NCBI RefSeq assembly: GCF_001311825.1
Contig: NZ_BBCB01000025.1
Location: 1 to 38,452, forward strand
DNA: 38,452 nt
Origin: Salidesulfovibrio brasiliensis JCM 12178
Lineage (GTDB): Bacteria > Desulfobacterota > Desulfovibrionia > Desulfovibrionales > Desulfovibrionaceae
Reading direction: 5' to 3'
In this document: in pieces, positions 1 to 7,716 of the stretch
How the letters are laid out: each line of letters opens with the position of its first letter
Position numbering within the stretch: the first letter of the stretch is position 1
Program-made: the position numbers and the translations under genes
The notes under the pieces: generated by a model
Databases searched by the model: none
Told to the model about the DNA's origin: nothing
The model's input: the letters and a program-made list of their open reading frames with translations, nothing else

Positions 1-70
1 CGACGGGCTCGGTGCAGCCGAGCGCCGGGGCCACTTCAAGGCGCAGGAGGTCCTTGACGGTGTAACTCAT
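1..70 (-). CDS. cyuA: L-cysteine desulfidase / UPF0597 family protein (CyuA-like), 5' end only
   Basis: Only the first 23 residues lie in the window; the gene runs off the left edge. The N-terminus reads MSYTVKDLLRLEVAPALGCT and continues EPV. The APALGCTEPV stretch is the hallmark N-terminal motif of the UPF0597/YhaM/CyuA family, whose members break down L-cysteine (or act like the serine dehydratase alpha subunit) with an Fe-S cluster; the motif cysteine is taken to be a cluster ligand. The ATG at 70-68 overlaps the TGA of the upstream gene as ATGA, so the two are translationally coupled. The symbol rests on this motif alone; the substrate cannot be told from 23 residues. Confidence 0.75.
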   Translation of the reverse strand, partial: MSYTVKDLLRLEVAPALGCTEPV

Positions 71-591
71 TGCTGTGTCCTTGCGGTGGAGTTGGGACAG
101 GTCTCGCTCAGGGTGCAGACCGGGCAGCCGCCGTTATAGGGGAAGGGGGTGAAGACCGCGAACTTGCGGTTGATGGTGTTGTCCTCCTTCCACTCGATGC
201 CGAGCTTGGCGGTGGCGTCCTTGACGCCCTGCGGTGCGCGGGGCAGCGGGGCGCAGGCCCCTTCCATCATTTCGGGGATGATGCTGCGCGCGGCGGTCAT
301 GACCATGCAGACCGCGAGGTTGTGGAAGGCCAGCCCGTAGGCCGGGGAGTCGTTCCAGATGTGGTCGATCTCCTCGTCCACGTCGCTGTCGAGAAAGAGC
401 AGCACGTAGCCGTTGTCGCCTTCGGTGTTGGTCAGCTGAAACGCGCTCAGCTTGGTGACCCAGTCGTCCCAGCGCGGGGCGAATTCGTCCATGAGGTCCT
501 GATCCAGTCTGGTCTCTCCGGTGAGTTCGGCATACATGAAGATGTCGAATTCCGGCTGGACCTTGATTTCTTCGATTGCATATTTGGGCAC
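67..591 (-). CDS. Unknown protein coupled to cyuA, Cys-rich C-terminus
   Basis: A 174-aa soluble protein that I do not recognise. The start is taken as GTG at 591 because a clear AAGGAG lies about 8 bases upstream and the next residues read PKYAIEEIKVQPEF; reading further upstream would enter the clcA promoter region. It has no signal peptide or membrane segment. The middle is acidic (DSDVDEEIDHIW), followed by a conserved-looking helix (AFHNLAVCMVMTAARSIIPE). The C-terminus holds a compact cysteine group, CPVCTLSETC, that could bind metal or take part in thiol chemistry. Its stop codon overlaps the start of the CyuA-like gene (ATGA), so it probably works with cysteine catabolism; that link is inferred from coupling only. 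Confidence 0.8.
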   Translation of the reverse strand: MPKYAIEEIKVQPEFDIFMYAELTGETRLDQDLMDEFAPRWDDWVTKLSAFQLTNTEGDNGYVLLFLDSDVDEEIDHIWNDSPAYGLAFHNLAVCMVMTAARSIIPEMMEGACAPLPRAPQGVKDATAKLGIEWKEDNTINRKFAVFTPFPYNGGCPVCTLSETCPNSTARTQQ

Positions 592-777
592 GGTTCTGAC
601 TCCTTGGGATCGTATTGTCGGCCGCAGTCTGAGTACCTTTTTTGCCGCAGCGGCACAAGTTTTGTGCGGCCTGCATTGCCATGGGCTGCAGGAGCATGTA
701 AAAGGGAAATAGAACCGCAGAGATGGGCTGGCGAACGATCGTCCGGAACGCACAACGGCAACAGCAGCGGAGGGCAG

Positions 778-2527
778 ATGGCGACAGAGACCGCGACACC
801 CGGCGTCAGGAAACCGCTTCTGAGCCGGAACCTCACCCAACTCATGCTGGCAATTCTCATCGGCGTCCTTTCCGGATACGGCGCCATCCTCTTCAAATTT
901 CTGCTCAAGTCCATGCAGTGGCTCTTCTACCAGCACGGCGAGGACTTTCTGGCCTACGCCTCGGAGATTCCGCTCTGGGCCAAGATTTCCATGCCTGCGG
1001 CGGGCGGACTCGTGGTCGGGCTCGTAGTGCATTTTTTTGCCAGCGAGGCCAAGGGGCACGGCGTTCCCGAGGTCATGCAGGCCATCGCCCTGCGCGACGG
1101 CCTGATCCGAAAGCGCGTGGCCGCGGCCAAGATTTTCGCCTCGGCCGTGACCATCGGCTCGGGCGGCTCGGTAGGGCGCGAAGGCCCATGGTGCAGATCG
1201 GGGCGTCCATCGGCTCCAGCATCGGGCAGGTCTTCAAGGTCCCCGGCAAGCACATGCGGACCATGATCGGCTGCGGCGCGGCGGCTGGTATCGCCGCCAC
1301 CTTCAACGCGCCCATCGCGGGCGTGCTCTTCGCCCTTGAAATCATCATCGGCGACTGGGGCATGACTTCGTTCTCGCCCGTGGTGCTCTCCTCGGTCACG
1401 GCAACGGCCATCTCCCGATACTATTTCGGGGACTTCCCGGCTTTTGTCATCCCGGACTACGCGGTTGTTTCGCCGTGGGAGTACCTCATGTACCCCGCCC
1501 TCGGAATAGCCAGCGGGCTGGTGGCGCTCAGCTTCACCCGCATCCTCTACGCTTTCGAGGACGGCTTCGAGGCCGCGCGGTTCATGCCGGAATGGATCAA
1601 GCCCGCCATCGGCGGAGCCATGCTCGGCTGCGTGGTCATCTTCTACCCGGAAGCCTTCGGCGTGGGATACGGGGCCATGAACCTTTCGCTGACCAACAAG
1701 ATGGGGTTCGCGGTCCTTTTCACGCTCATCTGGGTCAAGATACTGGCCTCGTCGCTGACACTGGGTCCGGCGGTTCGGGCGGCATCTTCGCGCCCTCGCT
1801 CTTCATCGGGGCCATGACCGGCGGGGCGTTCGGCTGCCTGATGAACATGGCCTTTCCGGGCATCACGGCCTCGCCCGGGGCATACGCCCTCGTCGGCATG
1901 GGCGGCGTGGTGGCAGGCACCACCTATGCGCCCATCACCGCGATCCTTATCATCTTCGAGATGACCGGAACCTATTCCATCATCCTGCCGCTCATGCTCA
2001 CCTGCATCACCGCCGTTGTGCTCAACTCCACCATCAGCGAGGCGAGCATCTACACCATAAAGCTGCTGCGCCGGGGCATCGACATCACCGGCGGCCGGGA
2101 GCGCAACGTCCTGCAGCGCGTGCTGGTCAAGGAGTACATGAGCGACGCGGTTGTCACGGTGCCCGAGGGGGCCAGCCTCGAATCCATCATCTGGACATTC
2201 AAGACCGAGAACGCGCCGTATCTGCACGTGGTGAACGGTCAGGGCGTGCTGTCAGGCATCATCTCCTTCCGCGATATCAGGCCCGTGTTGCAGGAGGAAG
2301 GGCTGATGCAACTGCTCATTGCCAAGGACATCGCCACCCAGAACCCGGCCACGGTGCAGACCGAGGACACGCTCCAGACCGCGCTGGACATCATCACCAA
2401 CAAGGGGGTCTCGCAGCTTCCGGTGGTCAGTGCGGACGGAACGCTCATCGGGTCGCTCACCGAGAGCACCATCAACGCCGCCTACGGGCAGGAACTGGTC
2501 AGGAAGGAACTCGCCGAGGAAACCTGA
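778..2527 (+). CDS. clcA: ClC-type chloride channel/antiporter with C-terminal CBS pair (two frame errors)
   Basis: ClC family membrane protein that moves Cl- (or exchanges it for H+) across the inner membrane. The start is ATG 778 preceded by GGAGGG. The signature GSGGSVGREGP is split by a shift at the CCC run 1185-1187: the frame from 778 reads GREGP up to there and the next frame continues MVQIGASIGSSIGQVF. A second shift near 1766 splits GSGGSGGIFAPSLF, the second ClC motif. Each is repaired by one added base, giving 583 aa, a normal length for ClC plus CBS. The glutamate of GREGP, the usual gating/proton residue, is present. Residues from about 460 form two CBS domains (for example VLVKEYMSDAVVTVPEGA), which often bind adenine nucleotides. 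I read the breaks as sequencing errors, not as a pseudogene. Confidence 0.93.
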
Positions 2528-2536
2528 CGGCGAAGA

Positions 2537-3201
2537 CTATTCGGAATCGTCCGGGGAGGTCTCGTCAGGGGCTTCCCCGTTTTTTTCGGGATCAACGCGG
2601 GTGACGATGACCACGTAGTCGAGCACTTCGTTTACGCCGTCCACGTCGCGGGCCATGTCGAGGGCGTGGTCCTGAATAGCCTGCTCCGGGACAACGCCCA
2701 TGACCACGGCCGTATTGCCGACCACGACAGCGTCGACGCGGGCAGGGTCGAGGGTTTTGTCCTTGGCCATGCGCGCGGCGAGAAAGCGGGTGCGGTCACG
2801 GTCGTGAATGGGGTTGTCCGAAGGGGGAAAGAAACGGCAGGTGAGGACGCGAAGCCCCTGCACGGAGCTTGCGATTTTGATGGCCCCGTCTGCCCATTTT
2901 TGGTGGGAGCCGGGCCGAAGAGGTAGCCGTGGCCGTCGTAGACGTTGGCGGTCAGCCCCGTGTAGCCGCGTATCAGCAGCCGCTCCCGGATGCGCCGGGC
3001 AAGCACCTGGTCGGTGCAGCCGTAGTCGCCGTGAAAGTCCACCCGGTCCTTGGGCGCGCTCTCGTCGATGAGTACGGCCACGTCATAGCCGGTCTTGGCC
3101 ATGCCTGCCGCCTCGAACGCGGGCGCGGCCGCGCAGGCGCACAGAAGTGCTGCGGCAAGAAGGGCCGAGGCGGCGGCGATAATTCGGGCGGGTACTGTCA
3201 T
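2537..3201 (-). CDS. BON-domain exported protein, probable lipoprotein (frame error)
   Basis: Start ATG 3201. The N-terminus is a signal sequence (RIIAAASALLAAALLCAC), with the second Cys a candidate lipobox cysteine; the -2 Cys is unusual, so lipidation is likely but not certain. The first half (to about GYLFGPAPTK) and the second half (KWADGAIKIASSVQGLRV and onward) lie in different frames and join if the five-base T run at 2897-2901 (A run on the coding strand) is missing one base; the repaired product is 221 aa. The second half contains a BON-type repeat (ARVDAVVVGNTAVVMGVV, then AIQDHALDMARDVDGVNEV), a fold found in periplasmic and outer-membrane stress proteins such as OsmY and DolP. 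The tail is acidic. It lies 54 bp downstream of the glycosyltransferase and may share its transcript. Confidence 0.8.
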
Positions 3202-3255
3202 TGCGGCTTTCCGGTAATTGTCTGGAAAGGCACTACATCATGTCGGGCGCAGCGG

Positions 3256-4883
3256 TCAATCGAACTGCTTGAGCATCAGCAGGTACGGTTCGCCGGAGAT
3301 GACCTGCCGGTCGACCTGCAGCAGCGCGGGTTTGTCCTTGAGAGATTTCCAGTGCCGTTCGCGCACGATGAGCGCCGCCTTGGGCGTCTTCGCCAGTTCC
3401 TGCTCGATGTCTTCCCATTGGTTGGACTCGTAGAGCTCCTGCTCGGAATAATAGGAGAATATGCCGGAGTAGATGCGCCATGCCATGGGGCGGTATCCGT
3501 CCTCGGCGTATTCCTTGAGCATGAGCGCCTGCCGCTTGGGGCTCATGGCGTTGTCCAGCGAGGGGGCCACGAGGGTCCCGACCGGCAGCAGCCAGAGCGT
3601 CACGGCCAGCGGCATGAACAGAAGCGGGGCGCGATAATCGCGGTCCTTGAGCATCCAGAGGATTCCGGCGCAGGCGATGAGCACCAGCCCGGCGATGCCC
3701 GTCGCCTTGAGCGGCACGAAACCGGGGTGAGGTCGCCGCCCACGAGCAACGCGCCGCCGAGAATGGCGAACAGCACGGCGACGGCACCGAACACGCGGGC
3801 TGTGCGTCGGGTTTCCCATCCGGAGAACGCCTCGGCGATGATGATGGCCAGCGGCGGGAACATGGGCAGGATATAGATCAGCACCTTGCCGGAGAGCGAC
3901 GAGAGCAGCGTGAAAATGGCCGCAGCCATGATCCAGCAGTAGGCCACAGCCCCTGCCTTGTCGCGGTCCAGCAGCACGATGGACCAGAAATCGGCGGTCA
4001 GGAGCCGTTTGAAGCGCGCGCCCAGCAGGGCCAGAGTCCACGGCAGCCACGCCAGCGGCAGGGCGATGAAGTAGTACTGGAGCGGTTCCTTGTGATGGAA
4101 GGTGTTGGTGGCCCGTTGCAGGACGTGTTTTCCGAGTACCTGATTCATCAGGTAATCCGGGCCGCCCATGACCGCCACCACGCCGCCGATCCACGCGGCG
4201 AGCAGGGCCAGCATGGCGATGAGGCCGGTGAGCATGGGGCGGCAGAATATCTTTTTCAGTTCCCCGCGCCAGCCGAGGAAGAGGATGGTGGTCAGCAGCG
4301 GGAATATGAACCCGAGCGGTCCTTTGATGAGCGTGGCGATGGCCGCCAGCACGAAACCCCATACCGGCCACTGGCCCGGTTTATCCCCTTCGAAGGCGCG
4401 GAAGAAACAGGCGTGAGAGCCGATGATGAAGGCGCAGAAGAAGAGGTCCATGCGCGAGTAGTGGAAGAGCGCGCAAAGGAACAGGGAGCTGAGCAGGATG
4501 AGCGCGGCCCCGAGGCTGACGCTGCGTCCGGCCCTGAGCGTGCGGGCCAGCAGGTAGCCGGAGTAGACGAACAGCAGGCCGGAGAGCGCCGCGCCGATGA
4601 AGAAGACCGTGGGCATGTTCGCCGGGGTCAGTTTGTCGATGAGCCAGAGGAACCAGAAGTAGAGCGGCGGCTTGTCCGGGTAGGGTTGGCCGTTCAGGGC
4701 CAGCACCAGCCAGTCGCCCTTGAGCGCGAGGTTGCGGTAGGCGTCGGCGTAGCGGACCTCGTCGGAAAACCAGAGGGCGCGGTTGTTGAGGGAGTGAGCG
4801 GTCTGGGCCAGGACCGTCAGGGTCATGACCAGCCTGGGGTGCCGTTCACAGAAGCGCCAGATGCGGGAAACGATGTCGCTCAT
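3256..4883 (-). CDS. ArnT-like GT-C glycosyltransferase (family 39/83), frame error
   Basis: Polytopic membrane enzyme of the ArnT/PMT superfamily, which transfers a sugar from a polyprenyl-phosphate carrier to lipid A or another envelope acceptor on the periplasmic side. The N-terminal loop contains WFSDEVRYADAYRN, matching the catalytic acidic motif of this superfamily, followed by GQPYPDKPPLYFWFLWLI, another typical segment. About ten or more hydrophobic segments follow. A shift at 3722-3727 separates LLVGGDLTP from GFVPLKATGIAGLVL; one added base restores a 542-aa protein. The C-terminal soluble part ends with EPYLLMLKQFD. It begins 3 bp after the PAP2 phosphatase stop, so the two are co-transcribed; PAP2 enzymes recycle the lipid carriers these transferases use. 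The actual sugar and acceptor are unknown. Confidence 0.88.
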
Positions 4884-4886
4884 ACG

Positions 4887-5492
4887 TTACTTCCGGGAAA
4901 AGGTGTAAATGGCCGCCATGGATACCGAACCGAGGAGCCATCCGAAGAAGACGTCGGTGGGGTGATGCCAGCCGAGATAGATTCTGGAAAAGCCCACGAG
5001 GGCGATGGCCACGCCCATGGCGAGGCTCAGCCACCAGCGGCCGCAGAAAAGCGCCAGCGCCCCGGCCGCGCCCGTGATCTCCGTGGTGTGCCCGGAGGGC
5101 AGGGAGTGATGGGTGCCGCCGTTTTCAATGGGCTGGAAGAACATGCCCTCGCCGGGCCGCGGTCTGCCGATGGTCATTTTCAGGAAGCGGACCGCCACCA
5201 GCGCCACGGCGAGCTGGACGATGATGTAGACGAAGACGAACCGCTTGGTGCGCCTGTCGCCCGTGCGCCATGCCACGATGAGCATGCCGAGGAAAATGGC
5301 GTAGAAGAACGGGTTGCCGAAGTTTGTCACGAAAGTGAAGAACTGGAGCAGTTCCGGGTTTGCTTCCCGGTGTGCCGCGAAATAGTTTACCACTTCCGGC
5401 TCGGTGTTGAACAGAAAAGCGATGGCCGCGAGAACGAGCAGCAGCGGCGCGGAGCTGAGGAGCCAGTCCAGAATGGGGCGGGCGCGGGTCAT
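4887..5492 (-). CDS. PAP2-family phosphatase (undecaprenyl-PP or lipid phosphatase)
   Basis: A 201-aa membrane phosphatase. All three catalytic motifs of the PAP2 / acid phosphatase superfamily are visible: KMTIGRPRP, PSGHTTE and SRIYLGWHHPTD. Start ATG 5492 is chosen because GGAG sits 6 bases upstream; the reading frame continues further upstream but would overlap the preceding gene. About five or six membrane helices. It is followed after 3 bp by an ArnT-like glycosyltransferase. Such pairs are usual in lipid A or carrier-lipid metabolism, with the phosphatase dephosphorylating lipid A or undecaprenyl diphosphate in the periplasm. The substrate cannot be read from the sequence. Confidence 0.9.
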   Translation of the reverse strand: MTRARPILDWLLSSAPLLLVLAAIAFLFNTEPEVVNYFAAHREANPELLQFFTFVTNFGNPFFYAIFLGMLIVAWRTGDRRTKRFVFVYIIVQLAVALVAVRFLKMTIGRPRPGEGMFFQPIENGGTHHSLPSGHTTEITGAAGALALFCGRWWLSLAMGVAIALVGFSRIYLGWHHPTDVFFGWLLGSVSMAAIYTFSRK

Positions 5493-5512
5493 GGCGTCTC
5501 CGAAAAAGAGGG

Positions 5513-5728
5513 TTACTTGGAGTCCTGTCCGTTTTCCGGGTAGTCTTCCCACGTGTAGCGTTCCCATACCTCGCGGGATGCACCGAGCTCCTGCAGGATG
5601 TCATGCAGTTCGCGGCCTTCCTTTTTCCAGTACTTGTATTCGTGCTCGGCGCACAGGAACGGGATGACCAGATCGCCGTTTTCGTCGAGATAGGGTTTGC
5701 TCTTGTCCATGGATGGGGACCATTTCAC
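5513..5728 (-). CDS. Small conserved-looking hypothetical protein
   Basis: A 71-aa acidic, soluble protein that I do not recognise (core DENGDLVIPFLCAEHEYKYW). Two starts are possible, GTG 5728 and ATG 5710; neither has an obvious Shine-Dalgarno sequence, so the true N-terminus is open and the shorter form would be 65 aa. It ends 20 bp before the PAP2 phosphatase start and reads in the same direction, so it is probably the first gene of the 5728-3256 operon. No membrane segment, signal or cysteine motif is seen. The regular charge pattern and amphipathic helix (YKYWKKEGRELHDILQELG) suggest a folded protein rather than a chance frame. Confidence 0.7.
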   Translation of the reverse strand: MKWSPSMDKSKPYLDENGDLVIPFLCAEHEYKYWKKEGRELHDILQELGASREVWERYTWEDYPENGQDSK

Positions 5729-5761
5729 GAAACCGCGGGGAATTCAAGATGCAAAGAGTGA

Positions 5762-5794
5762 GGCCCCCGACCGGAACCGCTCCGGCCAGGGGCC
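5762..5794 (-). terminator. GC-rich hairpin after the Maf/MptE-like gene
   Basis: Read on the minus strand, the arms GGCCCC..GGCCGGA and TCCGGTC..GGGGGCC pair around a 5-base loop. It lies 26 bp past the stop of the gene ending at 5821. There is no proper U-run, so it may be a weak or factor-assisted terminator. Confidence 0.5.
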
Positions 5795-5820
5795 CCGCAA
5801 CCTTGGACCATGACGAAATC

Positions 5821-7587
5821 TTATGCCGCCTGCTTGGGGCAGACGTGGCGATCCACCTCGCGAACCTTCTGCAGGATGGACTTGCTGATGCGCTTGAACT
5901 CGCTCAGGTCGCGCGGCTCGTAGGTGGCCTTGGCCCGGGTCAGTCCGGCGAGGTTGAGCGTCTCGTTGTAGAGGTACGGCAGGTAGACCGGGTTCTGCTT
6001 CACGAACATGTCCACCTGCGTCAGGGCCTGATGGATCTCCTTCTGGTTGTTGCGGCAGTTGCGGAAGAGCTTGGTGAGCCGCTTCTCGACGCGCCGCAGG
6101 GAGGAGGCCCACTCATGGCTGGCCGGGCGGATGTGGATGGGGTTGCTGATGTCGCGGCTGGCCTCGAAGTCGGCCATGAAGCGCTCCAGCGAGCCGGGGG
6201 CCGAGCTGAACGCGCCCTGCATGATCGCTTCCTCGAGCGTGACGCGACGGCTTCCGTTGATGGGCGCGCCCCCGCCGTAGACGTTGTAGATCGGGAAAGG
6301 GGCCTTCTTGAGGTCTTCCTCAAGGTCGCGCTTGGCGGTGAGGTACTGGGGCGTGGAGATGATCTCCTCGCCGTCCATGTTCTTGAGCTTCTGATGCCGC
6401 TTGGGATCAAACTCGAACTGCTTCCGGGTGGCGTGGTGGCCGTCCGAGTGCGAACGCTCGTTGATCCATGCGAAGTCCTGCCCCACCAGCGTGATGTGTC
6501 CAACACCGAGCCAGCGCAGCAGGCGGGCCAGCGTCAGGGAGACGTTACCGCCCGCGTCGAGCACCAGCTCGTGTTCGCGCATGAGGTAGGTGGCGAGGCC
6601 GCCGACCGTCCACATGGGCATCTTGGGGCCGGGGTATTGTTCCACGACCCACGGGTCGACCTTGGTGGAGTAGATGAGCGGCACGTCCTTGGCAAATTCG
6701 GGGTCGAGCCTGTCATAGATGCGGCGCATGGAGCCGTCGTAGTCGAGCGCCATGCACAGGTGCGGCTTCAGGCCGTGGGGCTGGAGAGCCGGCATGGTCT
6801 GCAGCGCCGTGGTGTAGAGGGCGTAGCCGGGATTCTCTGCCAGGGTTTTGGCGGAGTCGGCCAGCGAGGGGCCTGCGCCGAGGATGACCGCGCCCACGCC
6901 TGCCGCGCGTCCCTCCAGCGGCTTCATGGAGCCGCCGTGCAGGGCGCGCTGGAAATTCTTGAGCTCGTTGCCCACCATGACGTCCTGGCGGAAGCGCAGG
7001 GTGGTCAGTTCCAGCGAGAAGTTCTCCAGCCGTTCCTGACAAAGCCGGGTCCACTTGGCGTATTCCGGGCCGAGCTGGCGGCTGGCGGTGTCGCCGCGCA
7101 GGTGGATGTTGCCGTAGATGAACTGCAGGTCCATGTTTTTGACGATCTGCATGAAGTAGTCTTCGTTGGGCGGGCAGATGTGCAGCTTCTTGTTGGCGAA
7201 GAACGGGCGGTAATCTGTCTGGCCGAGGCAGGCCAGCAGCATTTCGGGCCGGGGTTCCACCACCACGATCTTGTGGCTGTCCGGGGAGTTGGCGAGCACG
7301 TGGTTCAGGCCGTAGCCCACGTTGCAGCCCACGATGACGGTGGCGCTGGTGTGCGGCTTGTCCTTGGGCGCCCACTCCTTGTAGAGAAGATTGGGCGGCA
7401 TGGCGTCAAACATTCCGCGCCCTTCCTCGTTGTCGATCCGCCAGTCGAGGATGTCCCACTGATTTTTGAAAAGCCGCTCGTTCAGACGCTCGGGGTCGTA
7501 CTCCTGCGAGGAGAGCCACATGTATACGGGCGGGCAGTAGTCCTTGAGCGCCTCTATGTTGTCCTTCAAAAACGGGTAGCCGATCAT
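5821..7587 (-). CDS. Maf/MptE-like DUF115 protein, probable flagellin glycosylation factor
   Basis: A 588-aa soluble protein of the DUF115 (6-hydroxymethylpterin pyrophosphokinase MptE-like) family, which includes the motility-associated Maf proteins thought to transfer nonulosonic acids to flagellin. Visible features: a SAM/Rossmann-like segment near residues 75-115 (TVIVGCNVGYGLNHVL, then IVVVEPRPEML) and the core motif VGAVILGAGPSLADSAKTL, followed by PHLCMALDYDG and ITLVGQDFAW, both characteristic of the family. The start is ATG 7587 because AAAGGAC lies 7 bases upstream; an ATG at 7617 lacks a ribosome site. It is divergent from the cysteine synthase fusion, with 129 bp between. No flagellin or sugar-biosynthesis gene is in the window, so the glycosylation role is inferred from the family. 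Confidence 0.8.
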   Translation of the reverse strand: MIGYPFLKDNIEALKDYCPPVYMWLSSQEYDPERLNERLFKNQWDILDWRIDNEEGRGMFDAMPPNLLYKEWAPKDKPHTSATVIVGCNVGYGLNHVLANSPDSHKIVVVEPRPEMLLACLGQTDYRPFFANKKLHICPPNEDYFMQIVKNMDLQFIYGNIHLRGDTASRQLGPEYAKWTRLCQERLENFSLELTTLRFRQDVMVGNELKNFQRALHGGSMKPLEGRAAGVGAVILGAGPSLADSAKTLAENPGYALYTTALQTMPALQPHGLKPHLCMALDYDGSMRRIYDRLDPEFAKDVPLIYSTKVDPWVVEQYPGPKMPMWTVGGLATYLMREHELVLDAGGNVSLTLARLLRWLGVGHITLVGQDFAWINERSHSDGHHATRKQFEFDPKRHQKLKNMDGEEIISTPQYLTAKRDLEEDLKKAPFPIYNVYGGGAPINGSRRVTLEEAIMQGAFSSAPGSLERFMADFEASRDISNPIHIRPASHEWASSLRRVEKRLTKLFRNCRNNQKEIHQALTQVDMFVKQNPVYLPYLYNETLNLAGLTRAKATYEPRDLSEFKRISKSILQKVREVDRHVCPKQAA

Positions 7588-7716
7588 GGTTTCGTCCTTT
7601 GGTTGCGGTTCGGCCATGATAAATTCAAATAGCATGCCAGTTGCGCGCAACGCAAAATTGCCCTATTCTTTGCGGGCCCTGATTGGGGAAAAAGCACAGG
7701 ATTCCGGGGGAATGAA

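Noticed and set aside
4092..5543. A 483-codon open frame antisense to the glycosyltransferase and PAP2 genes
   Set aside because: Glu/Gly/Arg-rich shadow crossing two real genes and their boundary.
5713..7632. A 639-codon open frame antisense to the Maf/MptE-like gene
   Set aside because: Shadow frame. The minus-strand product has clear family motifs and a ribosome site; the plus-strand product has none.
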